DNA of 64,000 nucleotides, from positions 6,574,501-6,638,500 of the forward strand of contig NC_088313.1 of assembly GCF_910592395.1 (NCBI RefSeq), read 5' to 3'. Each line of letters opens with the position of its first letter. Positions within the stretch are counted from its first letter, which is position 1. The stretch comes from Lineus longissimus. Taxonomy: Eukaryota; Nemertea; Pilidiophora; Heteronemertea; Lineidae. The position numbers were made by a program, and so were the translations under genes. Positions 23,286-33,716 of this stretch are shown here, piece by piece. The notes beneath the pieces are model-generated. The model ran no database searches, was not told where the DNA came from, and was given only the letters and a program-made list of their open reading frames with translations.

Positions 23286-23650
23286 CCCCATTGTCTACTT
23301 GGTCTGAAGATACACGCAAAGACAAGGAAGCGGGAACTAGTTGACTGTCTTCACAAGCACGGCTTGTCAATTTCGTATGATTTCGTCTGCAGTCGCCAGA
23401 GGAGTCATCAATCGCTTTGAAAGTGATGGCACTGTCTGCCCCCAACAGCTAAAGGTGGTATTTTTACAACTGGTCAAGTTGACAATATTGATCATAACCC
23501 AAGCGCGATAACTACTGCTGACTCATTTCAACCGAGGAACTGTTAGAGAAAGAAAACTTTTAAAACTAACACACACAGACAAACAAATCCCATGCACCTC
23601 TTCCCTTATCGTACACAAACATGCTGGATGCTGTTCCAATGCCTAAGGAA
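23286..23650. other. No gene recognised
   Basis: Nothing supported between the foldback element and the pseudogene that follows. Confidence 0.4.
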
Positions 23651-25690
23651 ATTAAAGCTCCCCGATGATCGACGGGCCTGTGAGACCTGATTCTTACAAA
23701 TTTGGTGAGGACCAAAAGAAAGAGTATGACTGGCTAAAGAAGCAAATGTCATTGGTGGTGGAGGGATGGGTGGAAGCTGAAGACTTTGTGTCATGGGCTG
23801 GTTTTCATGCGTCCATGCAGGATCCTACCAACCATCCCCCAACAGCTGTTGCTCTGATGCCATTGTTTCGTGACATATACCATTCATTCGTCATGATAAC
23901 ACATGCCATAAAGACAAATAAGGCAGCAACAGATTTTTTAAATCCGGGACAAATCCCTGTTTTGACATGTGATCAGCCTCTCCTTTCGCTATCGGAAAAA
24001 AAATTCAATGGCGGTCACCAGAGCTGTACTGTGAGGACAAGTATGTGGTGATGCTTGGTCCTCTTCACACAGAAACGGAGATTTGATCGAGGGGAGTGGC
24101 TGGCAAATACCATTGCCCAAGCAAATATTGCTAATATCAAGGAACAGCGGACAGCCTCATTCATGCCTCGATCACATATTACAAAGACAAGGAGGGCTGG
24201 ACTCATCAAATCATTGCTGCCTCGCTCTACATTCTTCAGATGCAAGCGTTTGAGATGGAAGAAGAAACTGATTGTGATATAGTATCTGAATTGGTCTTCA
24301 CAGAATGGTGTGAAAAAATGTGCCTTGCCCACCCAAAGTTTCAAGTTTGGAGCATAGTTTTGGAATTAGAGTTAAAGCTCCTGGCTTTCGTTCGGGCTCT
24401 TCGGACATCTGACTTCGCTTTGTATGTTGAGTCTTTGGATCAACTTGCTCCATGGTTTTTTGCTCTGGACCATGTGCACTATGCTCGATGGCTCCTGTGC
24501 ACATACGAGACATGAATACCCTCCATCAGAGATGTCTAGAGACTTAAGAGCATGCGTGGTGCCTTTACTTCAAATAAGACTGGAAATGCACACTCCGCTA
24601 TATCGGCCTTGATCAAGCGCATGATCAAGTTAATGCTCAGGTGAAAGGAGATGGAGGAGCTATCGGCTTAACCGAAAACCCCGGTGCCCTTCGACGTTGG
24701 ATGGTTGCAGGACCACAGTTGTCAGCGATCATTGCTGAGTATGAAGACAGTATTGACCCACACCCTGACAGCGATGAGACTGGTGGCAAACATAATGAGC
24801 AGAGTGATAGCAGACAGAGGACCGTTTCCGACGAGCAGAGTGATAGAGGACCGTTACTGACGATGTACGTGCCCTTGTCACAACCATGGAAGAATTAGGA
24901 AGTCCATTTCTTGGTCGTAGCAAAGACCTGCGCACTATTGATTCCCAAGAAATAATGCCAAAGAGTGTTGTCGTCGCAAACTGGGAGAAGAACAGTACTT
25001 ATCATTCATCAACGAAAGACTGTTGAAAAATGAGAAGGCAATTAGCGCCATAATATCAAGGAATTCGCTCCCACTTTTCAGCAGACCTAATAAGAAGGCA
25101 CCGTCAAAGGATAAGGAGAAGCTTTCGGAACTGAAGAGTGACTGTTCGTTGTTTTCGCGTTTTTATATTGCAAGCCAGTCACGGGAAGGCAACCTAGAGG
25201 AGTTCTTTAATTATCAGAATCAGCACTATTCACCATCAATATCTTCATCAGGGAAACTGCGGCAAGGAAATAAGTCTGATCTTGTTCGATGTCTTGAGTC
25301 AAAGATCCATTCAACTGTATCAAACACGCCATCTGTTAAAGTAAAAGTCCTTATGCCAAGGAGGTTTTCATTCCACATGTGTTAGTCGAGCTGGAAAAGA
25401 CGCTGCGAGTCGATCTTGTTTGGGATGTTTAACTGAAACACAGCCTGAAACTTTCAACAAGAGACAGTAGAGGAACCGGGCCCAGCAGACGGATGTATCG
25501 TAATGTCAATCTTCCAGGAAATTGGAAAAACTTCTTAAAATATACGCAGTGAAGAAAATGAAGAAGAACTCTTTCAGTACCTGGGGCATCAGTTGGCTTC
25601 TAAAGACACTGGAGACAAAATCGTCTTATCCACCGTGAGCGATTCTGTTGTTAGCTCAGCAATGGATTAGGACTATTTATTAGGGGAACC
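23651..25690 (+). pseudogene. Decayed member of an uncharacterised multicopy invertebrate gene family
   Basis: Frames on the plus strand, broken by stops and frameshifts, give in order: DEDQKKEYDWL-like start region (23710), FLNPGQIPVLTCDQPLLSL (23940), KYVVMLGPLHTE (24040), HQIIAASLYILQMQAFEM (24200), LVFTEWCEKMCLAHPKFQ (24290), SIVLELELKLLAFVRALR, FALYVESLDQLAPWFFAL and DHVHYARW (24420-24490), VKGDGGAIGLTENPGALRRW (24640), then NSLPLFSRP (25065), DCSLFSRFYIASQSREG (25140) and SDLVRCLES. From memory, proteins with the LxELAPWFFALDHxHYARW and KGxGGAVGLTExPxALRRW blocks are abundant and uncharacterised in cnidarians and invertebrate deuterostomes. The function is unknown; the multicopy, decayed state suggests association with a mobile element. 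Confidence 0.6.
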
Positions 25691-26777
25691 TTATCGACCT
25701 AACAGGAACACTCACTTTTAGCACGGAGTCAGGAGAATTTCGGGAGGGGCGAAACATTGGATCGGGATTTGCCGAAATAGACTGTCGGAGTTCAGGATGA
25801 TGCCTTTTTATTGTATCTAAGGTTGAATACGCATGCGCGCAATATTATTGCACGTTCTACTTTTTTAAAATGGTGGAAAAGGGATCGTTTCAGTTTTTTC
25901 GTCCAATTTAGCAAGAATACGATCCATTCACAAAACTAAAAAACAAAACAAAAAGAGGTTTTTCATTGCTTGAGTGACCCCAAGGAAGGTCACATGGCTG
26001 AGAAAATAGATTCATGCGAGAAATTTGCATACATTCACAAAACGAAGTTGGCGCCAACACAGCAACACTGCGCCGATCATTGTTAAAATCTATATCTTTA
26101 TACACCACTGTTTGACACAAATACACTTCACAGTGTAATGAAAATCTATCACGAAATCCTTAAAATGTTTTTTTTATCGAAACATAACAAGAAGGCTTTT
26201 CAATCCCTGTTACAAGGAGCGCACTATACACACTTGATCAGTGTGTGGATGGTCAAACTGTGGCAGAGGGACTATGTGAGAATTTCAACGGGTGCATGTA
26301 AATTCAACATTTTGGCCCGAAGACCGGGAGATTGCGGGTACACCTATATAAAAGACAAATTGATTGGTTGTTTTTGAGTTTTGAATTTTGTTTTCAGGTT
26401 TTGATCGAATTTCGAAGAGGAGTTTTGAATTTCGAATAATCTCGATATGAGCCTTCTAAGCTTTCGTAGAAATCCCTCGCAAATTTTGTCAACCGCCGCT
26501 TGTTCACATATTTTCGCGGTTTCCCTATGCAGAGGAAGTGACTTCGGGATTGGGACCTGTTGACAGTGGATTTGAGTAAACTGTAGCCTATAGACACGTT
26601 CACTTCAGCACATATTCACCAGCAGCTCTTGGTCAGACTAGAATAGACGATTTTTATTTCAATAAGAAAAAAATCCTTGACTCGCAAAAATGTTATGCCT
26701 CAAGTAATGTCCATCGGCCGGCATTTGCAAAAATTTTATGTCGCGAACATTTTCTTTTCTACAGTATATCCTATTAA
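25691..26777. other. No gene recognised
   Basis: No motif-bearing frame or delimitable repeat. Confidence 0.4.
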
Positions 26778-26918
26778 ATATTCGTAATTTTGAGACCACA
26801 CTATTGTGCACGATATTGCGGTTAATACAAGTTTGATTTTGTATGTATAGCCCGCACAAAATTGGTTGATATTTCAACCCATGCAATCCGACTACAGTGT
26901 GTTTGATCCTTGGTGTTG

Positions 26919-26959
26919 CCAGAGTCTTTCAAATAAAATTATTATTTGAAAGACTCTGG
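26919..26959. repeat. Perfect 18-bp-arm palindrome
   Basis: CCAGAGTCTTTCAAATAA at 26919-26936 is followed by AATTA and its exact reverse complement at 26942-26959. Duplication copy 1 reads through without it at the equivalent GGTGTTATAATT site (about 10329). Confidence 0.9.
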
Positions 26960-27327
26960 TGTTGCATACTTGGTATCGTTGGTAAACTGTTATAAAAAGG
27001 TTGCTGTGATTATTCATATATATTGATTCATTGTACCTCTAACCGGAGGCATAGTGCTGTGCTATTACGCCAAGTGGTTGTGATAATTTTCACGCCCTGG
27101 AAAATGCCTAGTAATCCAGACAAGTTCCACGTCTTAGGATAATACATAGTTGATGGGAATGACTTTCACGCCCTTTCACTTCTAACAGACTGATAAAACT
27201 TATAAGCTCACTGAAATAAAATTTCGTGAAAGCTGAAATAATTTTAAATCCAACTTGGAATGTTGCAGTCCTACTATCAATAGTGGTAAGTGTTCTTTTT
27301 GTGTTACTCTGTAAAGCATGTCGCCTA

Positions 27328-28215
27328 TGGCAAGCCGTTCGTCTAATAATTAATAAAACCTAGTTTTCTTGAAAAAAACCTGGTTTTCTTCTTAAAAAAC
27401 CTGGTTTCATGGAAGAAAACCATGTTTTTTTCAATGAAACTAAGTTTTTAAAGAAGAAAACATGGTTTTCTTCCCGAAAAGTGTGTTTTCAATAAGAAAA
27501 CTAAGTTTTCTTCCATAAAACTAGGTTTTCTAAAAATAACTTATTCTTTTTAGATAAAGTGTAGGTTCCATGATTTCTCTTAAAAAAACCAAGTTTCGAA
27601 AAAAGAAAAAACATGTTTTCATCCAGCCATTTGACTAATAATTAAAACAACCTAGTTTTTTTCATAAAAACCTGGTTATCTTCCAAAAAAAACTAGTTTC
27701 GTTGAAGAAAACATGGTTTTTTTCCATGAAACTTGGTTTTTTAAGAAGAAAACCTAGTTTCGAAAGAAGAAAACCTGGTTTCGAAACAACCTAGTATTTT
27801 TACCTCAGCACTCGCGTGGCTCCTTTGGGGCTCCCCTGCCATGCTTGGGCCAATCCGGGACGACGTAAAAAGACTAGGTTTTGAAAATAACCTGGTCTTT
27901 TTCATTAAAAACTTGGTTTAGAAAAAGAAATGCATATAACCTTGTTTTATTCCACAAAACATAGTTTTCTTCCATGAAACTAGGTTTTCTTGGAAGAAGC
28001 ATAGGTTGATTTTAAAAACCAAGTTATCTTGTTAAAAAAACAGGTTTTTTTTAAAGAAAACTAGTTTTTTTAATAAACATATGCTTTTTGCAAGAAAACT
28101 TAGTTTCTTGGAAGAAAACCTGGTTTTCTTCCATGAAACTAAGTTTTTTAGGAAGAAAACCAGGTTTTTTTCAATAAAACCTGGTTTTCTTAATTATTAG
28201 ACAGACGGCTTGCCA
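27328..28215. mobile_element. TA-flanked foldback element, AAAACCTGGTTTTCTT family
   Basis: The ends are TGGCAAGCCGTTCGTCTAAT and, in reverse complement, TGGCAAGCCGTCTGTCTAAT. TA borders both (27326-27327, 28216-28217), and copy 1 has a TA at the empty site (about 10748). Nearly the whole interior is degenerate repetition of a palindromic word of the type AAAACCTGGTTTTCTT in both orientations. One unique patch of about 70 bp lies near 27810-27875, and a second start-like TTGACTAATAATTAAAAC lies at about 27631. It has no coding capacity and is non-autonomous. Confidence 0.75.
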
Positions 28216-28256
28216 TATTAGCCTATAATATAGGCTAATATGGCAAGCCGTCTGTC
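28200..28256. repeat. Perfect palindrome, 28-bp arms
   Basis: Arms at 28200-28227 and 28229-28256 are exact reverse complements around one base. The left arm is the right end of the foldback element plus 12 bp of flank, so the element terminus is repeated in inverse order. Confidence 0.95.
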
Positions 28257-28263
28257 ACGATAA

Positions 28264-28360
28264 ATCACGATAAATTTTGCACTGATCATACTTCAATTCA
28301 TACAATAAATATTATTTATTGTATGAATTGAAGTATGATCAGTGCAAAATTTATCGTGAT
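28264..28360. repeat. Perfect palindrome, 48-bp arms
   Basis: Arms at 28264-28311 and 28313-28360 are exact reverse complements around one T. The right arm matches the resident sequence seen in duplication copy 1 (GCAAAATTTATCGTGAT near 10779), so the left arm is an added inverse copy. Confidence 0.95.
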
Positions 28361-29646
28361 AGTTTCCAAGATAACAAGCTTGCTAAGTCTTTTTTTTCAC
28401 TGAATGAATTACAGAAAATCAACCTTCGTCGTTTTTTTCAATTAAATAATAAATATCCGTATTTCACCATGTTCACGTAATAATGCCAGCGAGAAAGAAG
28501 AGCTTTTGCGGTTCACAGCAGTTGTGGTATCTTAAACAAATGCAATGTCATATAGCCGTCTGCTTAATATGAATTGTCCCTTTGGGTCGCAGTGTGATAA
28601 CTAGTAGGCCAATTTTTCAAAGTTTCCTTTTTTTCTTCAATCAAATTTAATTTGGGTTCCCAACACAATATTGCTTTGTTGGAGATCTAATAACAGGAAA
28701 ACAATTCTTTATTGGAAGCATTTGACGATTTTGGGTGTCTGGACATGTACAGGTTCGTTTTGGGCACGCTGAAATAATACACACCACACCGGAGAATCCA
28801 AATCCTGAACTCCAAGAATAATGTACCGCGTCTCGGAAAACAGCGCTCCTGTCCTTCACAGACGCTATGAAATTATATTTCAACTTGTGCATTCGGATCT
28901 GGGGATGTTGGGGAACACGATCGTTAAAGTTTCATATTAAAGGTCCCATCCCATATGCTGCACTAAGTGAAAAGCGTTTGTTAATGCTTGCTTTATGATC
29001 TTTTGCCTCGTCACGCCGCCTTAGCAGAGATATTTTGCTTGAAATAAGTCAATCTAGCCGAATCTAGGCATCAGTTTAGGCATGTCGTGGGGGAGCCATT
29101 TTTGCAAGGAAAGAATCTCGGGACTCAGAGTTCAGGTCGGCGTACAATATGGCTCGGAATCTGGACTTGGCACGAATTGCCCGGAGTTCAGGACTTTGAT
29201 TCTCCGGGGTGCACACGAAAAACAGTGAATTGGAGATTTCATGAAATTCAGAGGGATATACTTAGTAGGAGAGAAAATGACCAAATCATTACCTTTCATC
29301 AATGCAAACGAATAGGCCTACATAACAATTTTTTTTACTAACTATTGGTACTAATTTATCAAATCATATGGACTGTGACATTTACTTGATGAAGCGGAGT
29401 AGCGGGGATTTCGGTGTGAACCACATTTACTGGTGCTTGGAAATTTGGACACCTGCAATGAATTTTCTTTTTGGTTTTCGAATGTTGTTTGGCTAGCGAG
29501 TAGGAAGGACATGAATTATAAAACTCCTCATACGTGATGTTTAAAAAACTTATCCAAATCACCCAAATACAATGATGACTAGTGCAGTTCTTTGATAAGC
29601 GTTTATTTTTCAGAAAAGACCACGCCGAATTAGAGTAAATTTGAAA
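28361..29646. other. 5' flank of GPCR copy 2
   Basis: No gene. An inverted pair, CGGAGAATCCAAATCCTGAA near 28791 and its partner near 29183-29207, marks an insertion of about 500-600 bp that duplication copy 1 lacks; it is probably another non-autonomous element. The last 250 bp before the ATG are well conserved with copy 1 and may hold the promoter and 5' UTR. Confidence 0.45.
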
Positions 29647-31753
29647 ATGGAGGGAAGCACCAACATTACTACCGTTTACATCGCATCCGTTAGCAGGACG
29701 GCGGATCAAACGACTCCGTCCCCTGTAATGGCCGTGATGCTTTTCTTATCCGACGTGTTGGCAAACTATGTTTGGATGGTGACCGCTATTTTTGGGATCC
29801 CTGGCAACATCTTGTGCCTTTTGATCAGTTTGCAGAAAGAAAATAGGCGGTTTTCAACCTGTATTTACATGGCCGGCATTGCCATTGTTGACACTATTAA
29901 TCTGGTGATAGTAGTCGTGAGTTTTGTAAAAATGTATTGGATTAAATCTGCAACCACGGAATTTCAGTGGCAGTAAGTTTATTGAACCAAGGCAGCGTCT
30001 TTAACACTACGATGCATTTCTTATATATGTAGATTGGTACTTGATAAGCTTTAATCAATGAGGATGTCGGCAATCGAATACATCATGGATGGTGTGTGTG
30101 CGTGTGCGTGCGTGTGGGGGGGGGGGGGGGGAAAATTCACCAGTGTATACTTTCAGTTCCGAATAGTTTTGGCGCCGTCAAATTAACTGTCGATATGAAC
30201 AGCCGCTGGTGTCGTTGTTAAAATGTTTTCACGATCCCTATTAAATGGTACTAAGAAGGTGCAGCGCTAACTAGAGGAATTTATCGTGAGTCCACTTCCT
30301 CATTACAGCAGTAGGTTAATCGGAGAACGTTGTTTTTTAAGTGAAAAATAAAAAGTGAAGAAAGCACTCGGGACGTTGAGCATAGATTGTCATTGTGGTG
30401 TAGTCATGTCGCCGACCAGTGTGCTGATATACTGAACTACAGAACAAAACGTGGAAGAAAACGCCACGCTCTGAAACGAAACATTAATAACGTTTCTCGC
30501 TCTATTACAGATGGGTTTATTACTTCGGCTACTCAATGTCCATATTGTCAGGCCTTTTCCTCGCCATGATGTCCATTGATCGTCTCATCGTCGTCAGGTT
30601 CCCCTTACTGGCAAAGCAGAGATGCACCACATCCAATGCGTGGAGAGCAGTAGCGGTGAGCACTGTTGCCGTCATGGTCATTAACACTCATATTTTCGTC
30701 GCATATAAGGGTAAGCTGTTTGTTTTCACCTGGCATGGGTCCATTGGGTAGATTGTAACCCGATCGTCTTGTACGATGGCAGTACAGAGAACGGATGAGA
30801 CGATCGGCTATGCATACCATCATACAGACATTGTTCGTCTTGGGTCCTGCCATTTTGTGGGACGATTGGGTGCGTACCAGTCTCATCATCATCATCATCA
30901 TCATCATTATCTTTGCGTTGTCATCGTCAGCACCTTATCAACGTCATCATCATCATTATCAGTGTTGCGTCGTCAACATCATCCCCGCATGTTTTGATAC
31001 TGCGACATGCGATCATGATCACTTGCGAGAAAATTAACTTGTTCACGGTGGCCATCCTTCGCAAATCCCTCATCGCTTGCGTCCTGTGATCAATATTAAG
31101 CCCAGCGATTACCGGTTTCACTCTCAAACAGGATATAATTTGTCACACCTCTTAGCGGTTATTATCGTTAGATGGCAAAGAATTGAAATGTTTATTTGCG
31201 GACGCTTTATAGGGTTAGCAATCCGAATATGAATACCTCTGTCAAGTTGTTTTCGGTGTACCTTTCAGAATTCGCAGGAATCCTAAAGGTGATAATTCCT
31301 GGTCACCCAGCCCTTGAAATCCTTTGTAACATGTACATGCTTGTCTGTGGTAGTTTGATACCATTCCTCATAATCGTATTATGCAACATTTGGATCATAA
31401 TAACCCTCAAAATAGCATCGGAAGACCGGAAGAAAATGGGCGTCGCCTCTACATTGGAAAAAGACACGCATCACTTGACCCGAATGTTGATTTTCATCTG
31501 CGTTGCATATGTCGTGACGTCACTTCCGCATCGTCTGTACGAAATGGTTCTCGCCGCACCTGCTCTAGAGCAACTTTATGATTTCAGCGATGATTATTGG
31601 TCTTTGCGATACAAAGTTCAATATTTCATTATTGTCAACCTCTGGTATGTCAACTTCTCAAGTACATTTTACCTTTACTGTGTCGGGGGAGGAAAAAAGT
31701 ATCGTGCCGATGTCAAGAGACTACTTTCTTGTATAAGAGATGATAGATTATAA
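29647..31753 (+). CDS. Orphan rhodopsin-like (class A) GPCR, tandem copy 2
   Basis: Same exon plan and likely role as the copy at 11.66 kb. Exon 1 is 29647-29972 (326 bp, as in copy 1), with donor GTAAGT at 29973. Exon 2 is 30511-30710 (200 bp, as in copy 1), after TATTACAG, with donor GTAAGC at 30711. Exon 3 runs from about 31213 to the stop at 31751-31753. TM motifs are retained: IFGIPGNILCLL, SIDRLIVVRFPLLAKQR, TSLPHRLYEMV and NFSSTFYLYCVGG. As in copy 1, exon 2 and exon 3 phases do not add up with the visible sites. The C-terminal tail differs because one T is missing near 31722, giving LSCIRDDRL in place of LFLCKGE. In exon 3 most base differences are synonymous, which supports a functional gene. 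Intron 1 is 538 bp against 131 bp in copy 1. Confidence 0.8.
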
Positions 31754-32930
31754 TTAGTTAATTAGTATATTAGCACACCATTAGAACTCGAATGATGTAA
31801 ACTGATAAATTTTCGTACCTATTATTTTTGTTTGCAATTTGCGAAAACTGCCGAAAATGATATTTTCTAATGATTTTTATTTTTGGGTGGATTGACTCCG
31901 ATCCGGCATTTCGTTTTGCTTCTGTTGTTTCAATGAAAACAAAACTTTTCGTGATTATTATTTCTTGAAACTAGCAATAGGCACCTCAGGCAAAATCGTG
32001 TCATGTTGATCATCTTTACGACCAGCTATATGATCAGTTATAGGATTTCAAACTGAATGAGTATATATGGCTCGCAAGGGCACTTTCGATATAAATTACT
32101 TTTGTCGAACAGTCAATTATGTCATTAAAAAACGACTAGATTGAAGTTTAAATTTATTCACGCTTAGAATAAAACTGACGCTTTAGCCAACATCATGACG
32201 TGCAAAAAATACCGAACGACTCATCGGGGCGTATAGTATATAATCTTTACGTGCTGTTGACTCGAACGGAGCTCTCGTCTTCTCCAACTTAGTCCTGACC
32301 CGTGTTTCTTTTCCTTTGTTGTCCAGATTTAGAACCTCACTGAATTGACCGAATGAAAGAAATATGGATGGAATATGATAGAACGTACCAAATCATGCTT
32401 AATCATCGCCAAATGATTTCCAATACAATGGCGTAGCAGCGGGAGATAATGCCGGACCGGGGCTAGTTGGAGAGCAGGTTGATGTGACCAACAATTGTAT
32501 ATGCCACCTCTTTGTGACATCTTGCGAATGAACATTTCTTGCGCCGTCTGATCTTCTCCACTGAAACATCATTATTCCACGCTAGTCCTCCATTGAACAG
32601 GCAAAAAGCGACTATTTTAGGAATGGTTTTATTCCATTCTATTCCGTACAATTCGTTCTCTTCCGTCAATTCGATCTATTCAGAAGTATCCCACTCCGAC
32701 CCTTCGACCCTTCAACACGTTCACGCATGTCAAGTCCTCGCCCGGAAGAATATATATATACACCAGGCGACAATTGCACCGTGTTGAAATGCGAGGGCGC
32801 ACAGAGGCCAATAAACTTAAGTGAGTCTTTTTCGTCGTAAAAGCCTTATGATGCCACGAGCGTGTATTCCGAGCAGTAAAGTCACGCTTGGTCAGATCGA
32901 GGACTGCCAGGTGTTTAGTAATTCGAATTG
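31754..32930. other. 3' flank of GPCR copy 2; no gene
   Basis: Collinear with the copy 1 flank up to about 32460, where copy 1 carries its 2.95-kb insertion block, and again to the DIRS insertion point at 32929-32933. AATAAA occurs near 32168. No coding motif was seen. Confidence 0.5.
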
Positions 32931-32953
32931 CCCATTTCCTTACAAGAAATGGC

Positions 32954-33144
32954 CATTTTGTTAGTTCATACTTACCTATGGAACACTTTTGCATGTTACT
33001 CCATTTGGGCTCAAACACAAGAGTATCCCTTTAATTTTCTAAAGGGAGAACTGAGTTAACAGCTCGGCCGCCAGGCGGCGCCCTGACCGATCCCGCGAGA
33101 TCGCGCCGATCTCATGCCGCCATATTTAGTCTTTACTCTTGAGC
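32954..33144 (+). repeat. DIRS inverted terminal repeat, left (element 3' end)
   Basis: CATTTTGTTAGTTCATACTT onward to CTTTACTCTTGAGC is the inverse copy of 39292-39483, with a few changes near the outer tip. A further 23 bp (32931-32953, CCCATTTCCTTAC...) lies outside the repeat and is unique to this end. Confidence 0.95.
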
Positions 33145-33188
33145 GTTAATAAAGAGTATGTCCCGTTTGTGGGGACGGCGGGAGGGCC

Positions 33189-33286
33189 GTGTTCCATAGG
33201 TAAGTATGAACTAACAAAATGGCCATTTCTTGTAAGGAAATGGGCATTTTGTGTCATTCAAACTTACCTATGGAACACTTTTGCAT
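33189..33286. repeat. DIRS internal complementary region
   Basis: The left half (33189-33244) is the exact reverse complement of the left tip of the element. The right half (33245-33286) is the reverse complement of its right tip. They meet at GGGCA (33242-33246), the complement of the TGCCC core seen at both junctions. In DIRS-1 such a region is the proposed splint that joins the two ends into a circular intermediate. Confidence 0.95.
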
Positions 33287-33716
33287 CGAATCCCAGCAAC
33301 CTATTGGAGGTGGGAAACGAGGACTTACCTAAGGCTGAGCTGTTGTTCCATCCAGGAGGCACCACCGGCATATTAGCTAAGGAGGACCGCCAGGGGAAAG
33401 AAATGGGGAGAACCGGAGGACCGGTATTTTGATCTCGGTATTACAATCATATTATAGAGAGTAATAGACCCATTCTCCGGAAAGCGCTAGAATTGCGTAA
33501 TAAAACCATCTTCTTTCCGGCAACAGAGCTTAGAGCAAGTAAGGCATGTTGAAGGGTGTAGAATGAATTATTGCTAAACAACAATAAGAAATTGCGTCCT
33601 TTCTAGTCTACTAGGGGTTGCCTGGATGTTGAAGATAGGGCATATCAAAAATGGCGCAAGATGCGCGTTTGACTCTTCAATCGGGCTTCCCCCCCTTTTT
33701 TTTGATCTAGCCAGGA

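Noticed and set aside
30605-31127. Frames with poly-Met or poly-His runs in the GPCR copy 2 intron
   Set aside because: They are translations of an ATC/TCA microsatellite.
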